DNA of 64,000 nucleotides from Saprospiraceae bacterium (GTDB lineage: Bacteria; Bacteroidota; Bacteroidia; Chitinophagales; Saprospiraceae). Position numbers and translations under genes: made by a program. Positions 26,697-35,684 of this stretch are shown here, in pieces; position 1 is the stretch's first letter; every line of letters begins with the position of its first letter. The stretch lies in the NCBI GenBank assembly GCA_028285545.1, contig JANQPA010000043.1:1-64000 (forward strand), given 5' to 3'. The notes beneath the pieces were generated by a model. The model was not told the DNA's origin. It saw only the letters and a list, made by a program, of their open reading frames with translations, and made no database searches.

Positions 26697-29327
26697 TCAT
26701 TCACTTCTCAAGTTTTTAATCGGATTGGTATGCGCCGCTTTGATTGTATGTGAAAGGGTGGCCAACAATGTAAAAATCAAGGCAATGCCTCCGCTCATCG
26801 TAAATACCCAAACACTTAAATCAATCCTGTATGGAAACTGTACCAGCCAGGAATTCATGGCAAAGTATCCAATAGGGATTCCAATCAAAAAAGCAATAAC
26901 AACTAATTTTGAAAAATAACTCGAAAAATAAATAACGATTTGCTGAGGACTGGCACCAAAAACCTTGCGAATGCTAATGGATTTACGATGCCTTTCCATC
27001 ATAAAGGAAGTTAAACCCAGTAGACCTAAACAAGAGATGAGGACGGCCAAAATAGTGAAATAACTAAATAACTGACTCATTCTGGATTCGGATTGATATT
27101 TGGCATTTAAGCTCTCATCCAAAAAAACAAATTCAAAAGGGCGATGAGGGATCAACTCGTTCCAGTCTTTTTCCAGATTAGCAATGGTCTCTTGGATATT
27201 ATCATTTTGAATTCGCAGGGAAAAACTACTCAAGTTCCTGGGTGAATATAACTGTATGGCAAGCGGCTCGATTTCACTATGAAGTGACTCAAAATTAAAG
27301 TCTCTGATGACCCCAATAATTTTACCACTTTTTCCAATCTGATTAAACTGTTTACCTAAAGCATCCTCTGGATTGCCCCATCCACAAAATTTTACGGCTG
27401 CTTCGTTTACAATATAGGCCTCACTTGAATCCGTTAGAAAGTTCTGATCAAATTTTCGGCCTGCTAAAAATTCTATTTCATAGGTATCAAAAAAATCATA
27501 GTCTACTATATATCCGTACATGGAAGAATTTTGCATCTCCCCGGTATTATTTTCATACATAGCATACCAATTAGGAGGGTTGATATTCGGAGGCGTCAAA
27601 CCAACACTTACCGATTTGACGGCCGGGTTTTGAGAAAATTTGTCCTTGATCGCCTGATGTTTTCTTTGGACAATCCTGTCAAAACGAAAATCCATGACGA
27701 CCATGGCCTCCTTATTATATCCTAAATCCTGATTTTTTAAGTGCTTAAATTGCTGGAAAATTACAATGGTACTCCCAATCAATATGATGGAGCACAAAAG
27801 CTGAAAAACGGTGAGAGAATTTCTTAGAATATTTCCTTGTTTTGAAAACTGAAAATTACCCTTAAGAGTAGTAATTGGCCTGAATTTTGAAATAATAAGG
27901 GCCGGATAAGCTCCTGCTAATATTCCTACAACCAAAACAGCAAGAGACAGATAAATAAGGTTTGGAAACTGAAAAAACCATCCAAAATTATGCTGCATTC
28001 CGCTTATGGAATTAAAAAATGGCAGCAAAAAATAGGATAAAGCTAAGGCCAATACAAATGCTATAAATGTGATGATGATGGATTCAACAAGGAATTGAGT
28101 GGCAACCTGCCTGGTTCTTGCTCCAACTACTTTTCGAATCCCAATCTCGCCAGCTCGTCGGCTGGATCTGGCTGTAGATAAGTTGATGTAATTAACACAG
28201 GCTAATAGCAAAATAAAAATGGCAATGATAGAGAAAATCCTCAAGAAAGGGCGATTACCAGACGCGCCAAAGTCTACATCCAGCTGAGGACTGAGATGAA
28301 TGTCTTGAAGGGCTTGTAAATAAAAAGTATAGGATTGCTGGGCATTCCTTTGAATATCTCCCAAATTTCTTTCAATAAAATCAGGAAATTTACTTTCTAA
28401 AACATTCGGATCTGCATTTTTATCTAATAAAATATAAGTGTAGTAACTCAGAAAAAACCAGCGGTGCCCCTGCGGAGGATTTATTTCATCCAGGGTGCTA
28501 AAGGATATTAATAAATCAAATTGGATATGAGAATTAAAAGGTACTTCATCCAGTATGGCTTTTATCTCAAAAGGCTGGCCGATACCGTCTGTAGTTAAAT
28601 ATTGACCAATTGGATTTTGATCCCCAAAATACTTTCTGGCAGCTTCCTGAGTAATGGCCATAGAAAAGGGTAGGCTTAAGGCTTCCTTTAAATTGCCATC
28701 CAAAACAGCAAATGAAAATATATCCGAAAATGTAGAATCAACAGCTAATAATTCAGTTTCTTCATATTTAATATTTCCATTTTCAAAAATTCGATTCATC
28801 TGAAATATTCTGGTTGTTTCTTTAACCTCAGGGAAATCGTTTTTCAGGTTAGCAGCTAAAACTGGCGGTGTAACGGCAAAATTGAAAATTTTATCAGGAG
28901 TTTGTAAATCATTGATCACACGATAAATATTTTCTCCTTTATCATGGAATCGATCAAAACTTCTTTCGGTTTGTAGGTATAAAAAAATGAGAAAGACTGT
29001 TGCTAAGCCCAAGGTCAAACCCATAATTTTCAATAGCGAATATCCCATTTGTTTATGGATATTGCGCAGGGCAATTTTGATGTAATTTTTTAACATGATC
29101 GGGTGAGTATTTAAAAAATGAAATGATAACTTTTTAACTACTGAGGGTCTAATCATTTTTAATACTTCCAGACGGTAAAACATGTTGGCCGCCCTAATGC
29201 CTTCTTCTTCTCTGATTTGATGAAAAATTTCTGCTAAATCACCATCAAGCTCATCAATCAGTTCTTTTTTACAAAACCAGTGGAAGAACTGCTGAAATCT
29301 CTTTGGAACCTTAATCTCTTCTTTCAT
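26697..29327 (-). CDS. FtsX/MacB-type ABC transporter permease with permease-prefix domain
   Basis: 876 residues. Residues 1-~70 are a permease-prefix domain (FHWFCKKELIDELDGDLAEI). Two repeats of membrane helix, MacB-type periplasmic core domain and FtsX bundle then follow, with GIRKVVGARTRQVATQFLVE in the first half and SISIRKVFGASPQQIVIYF in the second. This double-FtsX layout is frequent in Bacteroidota and needs a separate ATPase, which is absent here. It probably acts in efflux or envelope mechanotransmission. It starts 5 bp after the stop of the PadR gene, so the pair is an operon; that PadR-permease pairing recurs in this phylum. Confidence 0.92.
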   Translation of the reverse strand: MKEEIKVPKRFQQFFHWFCKKELIDELDGDLAEIFHQIREEEGIRAANMFYRLEVLKMIRPSVVKKLSFHFLNTHPIMLKNYIKIALRNIHKQMGYSLLKIMGLTLGLATVFLIFLYLQTERSFDRFHDKGENIYRVINDLQTPDKIFNFAVTPPVLAANLKNDFPEVKETTRIFQMNRIFENGNIKYEETELLAVDSTFSDIFSFAVLDGNLKEALSLPFSMAITQEAARKYFGDQNPIGQYLTTDGIGQPFEIKAILDEVPFNSHIQFDLLISFSTLDEINPPQGHRWFFLSYYTYILLDKNADPNVLESKFPDFIERNLGDIQRNAQQSYTFYLQALQDIHLSPQLDVDFGASGNRPFLRIFSIIAIFILLLACVNYINLSTARSSRRAGEIGIRKVVGARTRQVATQFLVESIIITFIAFVLALALSYFLLPFFNSISGMQHNFGWFFQFPNLIYLSLAVLVVGILAGAYPALIISKFRPITTLKGNFQFSKQGNILRNSLTVFQLLCSIILIGSTIVIFQQFKHLKNQDLGYNKEAMVVMDFRFDRIVQRKHQAIKDKFSQNPAVKSVSVGLTPPNINPPNWYAMYENNTGEMQNSSMYGYIVDYDFFDTYEIEFLAGRKFDQNFLTDSSEAYIVNEAAVKFCGWGNPEDALGKQFNQIGKSGKIIGVIRDFNFESLHSEIEPLAIQLYSPRNLSSFSLRIQNDNIQETIANLEKDWNELIPHRPFEFVFLDESLNAKYQSESRMSQLFSYFTILAVLISCLGLLGLTSFMMERHRKSISIRKVFGASPQQIVIYFSSYFSKLVVIAFLIGIPIGYFAMNSWLVQFPYRIDLSVWVFTMSGGIALIFTLLATLSHTIKAAHTNPIKNLRSE

Positions 29328-29332
29328 ACCCT

Positions 29333-29674
29333 CTATTTTTTAAAAGCCAATTTTTGCCAGGCGGTATGCCCTTCCTGCCACAATTGCTCCCTTAATTCTC
29401 TGGCCTTTTCCAATGCCTTTACTCCATACTTGGTAAGGGTGTAATATTTTTTTCGCCGACCACCCCGGACGGGTGTGGCCTCTCCTTGCGAGGATTGTAT
29501 GTAGCCTTTGTCTTCAAGCCTGGAAAGAGCAGCATGCAGGGCACCTCGGCTGATTTTTCGATCCATTCGTTTTTTGATCTCTTCTCGAATACTGACCCCA
29601 TAAGCATTGTCATCCAAGACCAGAATGATGAGCAATACAATTTCCTGAAATTCACCTAAATTTGTCCCTTTCAT
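29333..29674 (-). CDS. PadR-family transcriptional regulator
   Basis: 113 residues from the ATG at 29672-29674 (MKGTNLGEFQEIVLLIILVL); the frame extends eight codons further. It has the PadR winged helix with YGVSIREEIKKRM, the recognition helix RGALHAALSRLEDKGYI and the wing with GGRRKKYYTLTKYG, plus a short C-terminal helix for dimerisation. It probably represses its own operon with the permease. An inverted repeat over the presumed promoter (29702-29736) is a candidate site. Confidence 0.9.
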   Translation of the reverse strand: MKGTNLGEFQEIVLLIILVLDDNAYGVSIREEIKKRMDRKISRGALHAALSRLEDKGYIQSSQGEATPVRGGRRKKYYTLTKYGVKALEKARELREQLWQEGHTAWQKLAFKK

Positions 29675-29699
29675 ATATAATTCTATTTTGAAGACCATA

Positions 29700-29736
29700 C
29701 AAATATAGTATTTATTTCTTAAATGAAGACTATATT
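29700..29736 (-). promoter_or_regulatory. Promoter/operator of the PadR-permease operon
   Basis: AATATAGT (29702-29709) is inverted as ACTATATT (29729-29736). On the minus strand, TATATTTG (29700-29707) matches the Bacteroidota -7 consensus TAnnTTTG and overlaps one arm, about 26 bp upstream of the PadR ATG. No convincing -33 TTTG was found. Confidence 0.45.
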
Positions 29737-30024
29737 GAAATTATGAAGGATGAAATAATGATTTATGAGGAAGAAAAAATTCTAGGGAAGTATTTTATCG
29801 GTGGCAAATGTTCCATGGTTCCATGGGTCCATAGTTCCGCGAAAATTTGAAAATTGAGAGGTTATGACATTTAATTACCTTGGTCCAAGAGAATACTCAA
29901 CTAAACCGTTTAGACCCGTGTAAATCCCTACCTCATCGGCAGGCAAGCGTGTCTAAAAAAGATAGGGCTTGAAATAAAAAGTAAAAAGAACAATGAGAAC
30001 AACACCTTTAATTTAAAAACCACT

Positions 30025-30071
30025 AAAACAGTGAAAGTCTTTTTAAGTCTGTTTAAGTCAGTGTCAAAAAA
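30025..30071. repeat. Dispersed ACAGTGAAAGTC repeat, copy 2
   Basis: AAAACAGTGAAAGTC, then TTTTTAAGTCTG and AGTCAGTGTCAAAAA. It lies 22 bp beyond the 3' end of the aminotransferase gene (minus strand). The 395-bp gap also holds a (TTCCATGG)-like run at about 29808-29838. Confidence 0.65.
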
Positions 30072-30093
30072 ATGCAAAGGAATCTAAACACTA

Positions 30094-31335
30094 TTACAAT
30101 AATAATTTCAATGCAGAAACCATTTTATCAACATCGGCCTTTGTATTAAACATATGAAAAGAAAAACGAAATGCATTATACTTCGGCAAAAGCTTGATAA
30201 TAATATTTTGCTCTTTCATCTTCTCATAAATGACCTTGTTCTCTGCTTGATCCAGAAGAATACTCAACATCCCGGTAGCCATGCTTGGATCAGAAGGACT
30301 GATAATTTTAAACCCTTCCATCTCTTTTAATTGCTTAGCACAGTATTGAGCAAGGGAAAGACACCTGGTCTCTATTTTTTCAGTGCCGATGGTTTGCTGC
30401 CAATCTAGGGTTTCTCCCAAGCCAATGATAGTTGCCACATTACGAGTACCGGAAGCAGCGGAGTAGCTTTTGTAACTTCCTTGTGAAAAAACAGGCTGGA
30501 TTTGATTCTGGACTTCTTTTCTGATGTATAAAAAGCCCGTTTCTTTGGGCCCTAAAATCCATTTGTGACCACTGCAGGCATAAAGATCGACTCCTAAATC
30601 TTTTACATTGACCTGGATCTGACCAGGTGCCTGAGCTCCATCAGCAATCAACAAAATATTCCGAGGTCGAGTAATGGCTGCAATTTCTTTAAAAGGCATT
30701 CGCATACCGGTGATGGTGGAAACATGGCTAAGCATAAGCACTTTGGTACGACTGCTAATCTCATCACGGACTAGTTGAATAATCTGTTCAGGACTTTGTA
30801 CAGGTAGGGGCATTTCGATCTTTTTAATCACTGCTCCCTTATTTTTTACCAGATATTCAAGACCATTTTCTCCACCCCCGTGTTCATGATTGGTAGTAAG
30901 AATTTCATCTCCTTGTTTTAGTTGAAGGCAGGAGCCAGCCAGATTGATGCCTTCAGTGGTATTTCTGGTAAGAATAATCTCCTCTTCTTCAGCACCGATA
31001 AAATCAGCTACTTTTTGACGCACTGCTTCCATTTTATTACCCAAGGACCCCCAGTTATTCCCAACCGGATTGCTTTCTAATTCCCGCATAGCCGCACTTA
31101 CTTTATCCACAATAACTCTTGAGGAAGGCCCCAGGCTACCTGTATTCAGATAAACCATATCCTCCGGAACCAATAGGCTTTTCCTGACGAGTTTAAACAA
31201 AGTCTCATCATTTTTTACTTTGGCAAAATCCTCCAGGTCAAAATTGAAGTCAAGTGAGGGTTTGTTATAAGTTAGTTGATTGAATCCCAGAAATGCGAAG
31301 GAGGCGTTTTTTAGGAAGTGTCTGCGTGTTTTCAT
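30094..31335 (-). CDS. Class V PLP-dependent aminotransferase, exported
   Basis: 413 residues. The N-terminus MKTRRHFLKNASFAFLGF resembles a Tat signal (RRHFLK). The rest is a fold-type I class V aminotransferase close to the isopenicillin N epimerase/cysteine desulfurase group: TRNTTEGINLAGSCL (cofactor phosphate loop), LLIADGAQAPG (Asp on the pyridine N) and CSGHKWILGPKETGFLY (Schiff-base Lys). No desulfurase-type active-site Cys is evident, so epimerase, lyase or transaminase activity is more likely. The gene is monocistronic. Confidence 0.88.
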   Translation of the reverse strand: MKTRRHFLKNASFAFLGFNQLTYNKPSLDFNFDLEDFAKVKNDETLFKLVRKSLLVPEDMVYLNTGSLGPSSRVIVDKVSAAMRELESNPVGNNWGSLGNKMEAVRQKVADFIGAEEEEIILTRNTTEGINLAGSCLQLKQGDEILTTNHEHGGGENGLEYLVKNKGAVIKKIEMPLPVQSPEQIIQLVRDEISSRTKVLMLSHVSTITGMRMPFKEIAAITRPRNILLIADGAQAPGQIQVNVKDLGVDLYACSGHKWILGPKETGFLYIRKEVQNQIQPVFSQGSYKSYSAASGTRNVATIIGLGETLDWQQTIGTEKIETRCLSLAQYCAKQLKEMEGFKIISPSDPSMATGMLSILLDQAENKVIYEKMKEQNIIIKLLPKYNAFRFSFHMFNTKADVDKMVSALKLLL

Positions 31336-31473
31336 GTTATCTATAGTTACACCTACCTCCGTTTTACTTCGGTAGGTAAAAGTGACGTGTTATGTGTGAC
31401 GAGTTGTGAGTTCAGGACAATTTTTTGTGAAAATACTTAAAATTTATGCAACCCCATTTTCAATACCGTAATC

Positions 31474-31505
31474 CATAACCCAATAACCCAATAACCCAAT
31501 AACCC
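31474..31505. repeat. Octanucleotide tandem repeat (AATAACCC)4
   Basis: Units of AATAACCC, the first as CATAACCC, repeated four times between the divergent aminotransferase and lipoprotein genes. Confidence 0.9.
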
Positions 31506-31622
31506 TGATACTACAGGAATTCCAATAGATTTAAAAATATGGCAATTCATAGAGGATTAGCGCTACTAATGCCCCCATCTTTGTGGTGTATTAAAAATTA
31601 TATAACCACAAATTTAAACCTA

Positions 31623-32207
31623 ATGAAAACCACAATTAATTTTTTATCAACCGCCATTGTTCTAAACGTTTTAAAAAGCCGAAACCTGAAAATAGTTGGT
31701 TTCTTGTCCTTCATGGCATTACTGTCTTTTTCCTGTGATTCAGACAATGATATTGGATTACTTGGTCCCGATGTCTCTAAAGCAGACTTCAGTGTAGAGG
31801 TCCAAAATCTAAATGATGATGTTTTGCTAACAGCTCATAATCTTTCAGTCGTTACTAATAAAAAAGTATGGGCAAAGGCCAATATTGGAGACTCAAGAGA
31901 TGACTGTGCTGGCTCTGGCTTTTGCAATGTTATTTTTGATCGCCCTTATTTAAATGATGACCGAACGGTTGATATTGAGATACACCTCTCAGGTATAGAT
32001 AACTCCGGAAGATTTCAGATTAGTAAAATAGTATTTCCTGATCTACCCCAAAAAATCAAAGATGATTATTTTGCCAACAAGCAATTTGAAGTGGCTTCTA
32101 CCTTTGAAAAAACAGTTACTATTAATGGAACTACTGGAATTATCATCATTGAGAAGGCATTATATAAAATTTTTGGAAGCATTGATGGATACTTCATGGT
32201 ACCATAA
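31623..32207 (+). CDS. Lipoprotein of unknown function
   Basis: About 194 residues from the ATG at 31623 (MKTTINFLSTAIVLNVLK); an upstream frame to 31539 looks non-coding. The hydrophobic segment ends in a lipobox (MALLSFSC) followed by DSDNDIG, so the protein is probably an outer-membrane lipoprotein. The remainder is beta-rich with a Cys pair (DDCAGSGFC). No family was recognised. It stands alone. Confidence 0.65.
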   Translation: MKTTINFLSTAIVLNVLKSRNLKIVGFLSFMALLSFSCDSDNDIGLLGPDVSKADFSVEVQNLNDDVLLTAHNLSVVTNKKVWAKANIGDSRDDCAGSGFCNVIFDRPYLNDDRTVDIEIHLSGIDNSGRFQISKIVFPDLPQKIKDDYFANKQFEVASTFEKTVTINGTTGIIIIEKALYKIFGSIDGYFMVP

Positions 32208-32371
32208 AATTCAAGTGAATGATTATTCCACAGTTATAGTATTAAAATAAAGTGTATCAGTTAATGGGAGTATTCCTGTTAACTGATAACTTTTATTATA
32301 AATTGACATGAAACCTTACCGACTATGGCAGCCTCTGACTACCCAACGAGATTAGTCTTGTTTGAGATAAT

Positions 32372-32481
32372 GCCAGTTAGGAAACTGGCCAGATATTGGG
32401 TAAGGCGGTTGAGAAACCGCCACCAACAGGGGATCATCATCAGTCAGAGACTGATAATAAAGCGTTAGGCCCGTACGGGCC
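32372..32481. repeat. Cluster of four short perfect hairpins
   Basis: GCCAGTT-AGGA-AACTGGC (32372-32389), GGCGGTT-GAGA-AACCGCC (32404-32421), ATCAGTC-AGA-GACTGAT (32439-32455) and the palindrome GGCCCGTACGGGCC (32468-32481). They lie in the 390-bp gap between the lipoprotein and the convergent serine hydrolase gene. No open frame spans them. Confidence 0.75.
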
Positions 32482-32597
32482 ACGAGCATTTAATACACGC
32501 ATGTAAAAACTTCCACGAACGTCAAAATCTTAAAATGAAAGTAATCCTTTATTCCATATCGAAACCCTAAACTTGAACACTTGAACACGTATACACT

Positions 32598-33887
32598 TCA
32601 GTCAACAATACTCTGCAATGCCAAAACTCTAAACTTATCCATTAAACCCAAGTGAGTAAAAGGACTCGTTTGCATCATAAGAATAGCCGTTAATTTTTCC
32701 TCAAAATCCAGATAGTAATAAGTGTTGTAGGGCCCTCCTGCCCAATACAAGGCACCTACTGTTCCTAATTCCCCCTGATTCTCCATGGAAGTAATCACTC
32801 CAGTACCTAGTCCATAACCATCAGGATCGAAACTGCGATTGGTGATTCGTTTCAAATGATCGGTTTTTAGCAATTCAATAGATTTACGGCTTAGTATCCT
32901 AGAATCGCCTACTTTGCCATAATTGAGTACCATTTGTAATAATTTGAAAAAATCTTCGGTGCTGCAGACTACCCCTCCATAACCATCACTCCAACCACCA
33001 CCACCAGATAGCGCTACGGGCAAATGACGAAAAGGACTTTTTGAGGCAGGTTCCCTCACGGAAAGCTGCCCTTCTCCAAAGTGATGATAGGCAGTCAATC
33101 TGTCTAGTTTTTCATTTGGCACATAAAATCCAGCATCCTTCATACCCAGAGGTTCGAATAACCTTTCTTGGAGGAAGACATTTAAAGTTTTTCCGGAAAC
33201 TATCTCCACTAAATAGCCTAAAATATCATGTGAGTAGCCATAATTGAACTTGGTGCCGGGCTGGTCGGCCAGAGGAAGTTGAGCAATTGTTTTGACGAAT
33301 TCCGAAACTGGTTTATTCCAGGTTCTAAAGCCATGCTGTTGATAGATCTGATCGATGGGATTCCTGCCATATCCATAGACAATACCAGAGGTATGGCGCA
33401 ATAAATCCTGAATGGTTATGGAATTTTGCGAAGGATTAGTTTTAGGGTTTTGTAAGTCAAAATTTGTTTTGGCATCCAGAATCATCAAATCTTTAAATTC
33501 AAGCAAGTATTGTTGAATAGGGTCGGTGAGTAAAAAATGCCCCTCCTCATAAAGCATTAATATGGCGATACTGGTCATCAATTTAGTCATGGAAGCAATC
33601 CTAAAAATGGCATCTTTTTGCATCGGCTTTTTAGTTTCCACATCCATATAACCTTGGGCTTCGAAATGGGCAATTTGATGACCTCTGGCGACTATTGTGA
33701 CGTTACCGGCGATTTTCCCCTGGTCGATATAGGATTGAAGAGTACTTGATATTCTGTTCAATCGTTCACTTGACAAACCAAGATCCTCGGGCTTGGATAT
33801 TGAAGAAGACTGGGCTTTTATGGATGAACTACTGATTAAGCATAAACATAGGATCGAAATAAATTTTAAAAGGATGATGTTCCTCAT
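32598..33887 (-). CDS. Serine hydrolase of the beta-lactamase/class C family
   Basis: About 429 residues from MRNIILLKFISILCLCLISS (signal peptide, cleavage after IKA); the frame extends 11 codons further to 33920. The catalytic SxxK is SMTK in FRIASMTKLMTSIA. The second motif is in KFNYGYSHDILGYLVE (Tyr). The C-terminal part has the expected GGGGWSDGYGG segment. Such proteins are more often esterases or D-aminopeptidases than true beta-lactamases. It is exported to the periplasm and monocistronic. Confidence 0.88.
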   Translation of the reverse strand: MRNIILLKFISILCLCLISSSSIKAQSSSISKPEDLGLSSERLNRISSTLQSYIDQGKIAGNVTIVARGHQIAHFEAQGYMDVETKKPMQKDAIFRIASMTKLMTSIAILMLYEEGHFLLTDPIQQYLLEFKDLMILDAKTNFDLQNPKTNPSQNSITIQDLLRHTSGIVYGYGRNPIDQIYQQHGFRTWNKPVSEFVKTIAQLPLADQPGTKFNYGYSHDILGYLVEIVSGKTLNVFLQERLFEPLGMKDAGFYVPNEKLDRLTAYHHFGEGQLSVREPASKSPFRHLPVALSGGGGWSDGYGGVVCSTEDFFKLLQMVLNYGKVGDSRILSRKSIELLKTDHLKRITNRSFDPDGYGLGTGVITSMENQGELGTVGALYWAGGPYNTYYYLDFEEKLTAILMMQTSPFTHLGLMDKFRVLALQSIVD

Positions 33888-34085
33888 GACGGCATTTTTA
33901 TGGGCAAAAAACAAGTTCAATAGATTTATACCCTAACCATAGGTATCCAAGTTTGTCCATATCTATCCAAGGTGAATTAGGTTAATGTTGATTTCGCAAA
34001 TTTGCCGATTAGCATCAATTTTTTGTGATTCCCTTAAAAACATTCACGCGATTTTATTTTTTCTCTTAATTTAATAGCATAGAGT

Positions 34086-35444
34086 ATGACCTTTTCAAAT
34101 GATTTAGATCCTATAAGAATATCCACCAATAAAAATGGAATGAAAAAAGAGCAGCATCCTTTATCTTATTATCTACGAGGGTATACTATTAAAGTAGAAA
34201 AGGAACTAAGGTGGGGGAGTAGCCAAGAATGGCGCCATCAGGATTTCATCAGTTTGAGCGATAAAATTTATGCCAAAACTGGAGTGCAATTAAGCGTAAA
34301 TACCTTAAAAAGAATCTGGGGAAAGATTAGCTATGAGGGAACACCAACCACTCAAACGCTGGATGCCCTTGCACATTTTTTAGGATTTGAAAACTGGTTA
34401 TCATTTAAAAATAATTATTCCATTGAAACAGAACGCACCCTTTCAGTTTCTGAAATTTATGTGGAAAAACAAAAAAGAAAATTTAAGAGCTGGCCAAATT
34501 ACTCCTTGCCAATCCTTCTGCTAGCCACTCTTTTCGTTATTGGAATTGTATTTGCCTTTCAAGATAAAAAAGATACTTTTTCGCCTGCCGAATTAGATGC
34601 AGTAAGCTTTACTTACAGATCAGTAACCGAGGGCGTTCCCAATACAGTCGTTTTTAATTATGATGTCAGTCATTTAGAGGTAAATAATGTAGAAATTCAG
34701 CAATCTTGGGATGAAAGACGCAGGTTTAAAGTGCCATCGGATCAAAAAGAAGCCACTTCCTTTTACTATTTTCCTGGACATTGGCGAGCAAAGCTTTTGG
34801 TCAATGGACAAATTATAAAGGAAAAAGAAATATTTATACCTACCCAAGGATGGGTAACTACCCTAGGGGGACAGGATGGACCACCCCGTTATTTTTTTGA
34901 AGATGAATTGCTTCCTCAAAACTATATAGGTGTTGACCCTGAAGTTTTGAAAGAAGTATATGGCCAGGAATCTCCTAAATGGCAGTGCTATCACTATTTC
35001 AAAGATTTCGGCTCCATTAAAAGTGATCATTTTTCATTGGAGGCTCGGTTTAAGAATAGCTATTTTACAGGTAATAATCCATGTCAGGAAACCTATTTGT
35101 GGATAGTAGGTGACAATGGCCTTTTTTCTATTCCCTTTTCCAACCCTGGTTGTGTAGGTTTATTAGAACTTTGGCTCAATGAGAATATAATTGATGGAAA
35201 GGATCGTGATCTTTCAGCCTTTGGGTGTAATTTTCAGGAATGGCAACACCTTCGATTTGAAGTAAAAAATAAAGAGGCCAAAATCTATTTAAATGGACAT
35301 TTAATCCATAGTGGATCCTATTCTGACCCTGTTGGAAAATTTTTAGGCTTTCGTTTTGAATTCATGGGAGCTGGAATAATTGATGATGTCAGGGTTTGGG
35401 ATGGAGAAAATAAGTTGATTTTTGAAGAAACGTTTGAAAATTAG
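34086..35444 (+). CDS. HTH-like / transmembrane / LamG-like three-part protein
   Basis: 452 residues; starts at 34086 or 34140 are both possible. Residues ~20-120 are helical and contain a repeat-independent HTH-like pattern (LSVNTLKRIWGKISYEG, TLDALAHFLGFENWLSF) seen at the N-terminus of many Bacteroidota proteins. A single membrane helix follows (SLPILLLATLFVIGIVFAF, ~145-163). The periplasmic part is beta-rich. The last ~150 residues (FSLEARFKNS, WQHLRFEVKNKEAKIYLNGH, GAGIIDDVRVWDG) form a concanavalin/LamG-like sandwich. I infer one-component transmembrane signalling from a glycan- or surface-binding domain to a DNA-binding domain. Function is not established. Confidence 0.75.
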   Translation: MTFSNDLDPIRISTNKNGMKKEQHPLSYYLRGYTIKVEKELRWGSSQEWRHQDFISLSDKIYAKTGVQLSVNTLKRIWGKISYEGTPTTQTLDALAHFLGFENWLSFKNNYSIETERTLSVSEIYVEKQKRKFKSWPNYSLPILLLATLFVIGIVFAFQDKKDTFSPAELDAVSFTYRSVTEGVPNTVVFNYDVSHLEVNNVEIQQSWDERRRFKVPSDQKEATSFYYFPGHWRAKLLVNGQIIKEKEIFIPTQGWVTTLGGQDGPPRYFFEDELLPQNYIGVDPEVLKEVYGQESPKWQCYHYFKDFGSIKSDHFSLEARFKNSYFTGNNPCQETYLWIVGDNGLFSIPFSNPGCVGLLELWLNENIIDGKDRDLSAFGCNFQEWQHLRFEVKNKEAKIYLNGHLIHSGSYSDPVGKFLGFRFEFMGAGIIDDVRVWDGENKLIFEETFEN

Positions 35445-35523
35445 CCTTTTGAAACCAAAACAAGTTTAGATGGAATGCGGAACTCCGAAATAATTACCTG
35501 TGTGTTGCAGCCTCTATGATCGC

Positions 35524-35652
35524 ACAATGATTAGTTATATTTTTATTTTAAAAGCATATAGCCACCGCTAAACGCTGATAAAGCTGATCCACGCTGTTTA
35601 CAGCACGATTGCTGAATAGCGAAAATCAGTATGATCAGCGTGCATCAGCGGC
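35524..35652. mobile_element. Truncated second copy of the 167-bp MITE-like element
   Basis: ACAATGATTAGTTATAT (35524-35540) matches the left terminus of the element at 26411. The GCTGAT-rich palindromic interior is conserved up to CATCAGCGGC, after which the right terminus is missing. It lies between the convergent HTH-LamG and MBL genes. Confidence 0.65.
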
Positions 35653-35684
35653 AGTCTCCTACAGCCACAGTCGGATCAAAAGTA

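Noticed and set aside
30094-31335. Aminotransferase considered as a cysteine desulfurase (IscS/SufS)
   Set aside because: It has an exported Tat-like N-terminus, lacks a recognisable active-site Cys loop and has no Fe-S genes nearby.
32372-32481. Hairpin cluster considered as an integron attC site or tRNA
   Set aside because: There is no paired GTTRRRY/RYYYAAC core, no integrase and no cloverleaf or anticodon arrangement.
32598-33887. Serine hydrolase considered as a resistance beta-lactamase
   Set aside because: SxxK is present, but the remaining motifs are those of the broad esterase/peptidase group, and no resistance context exists.
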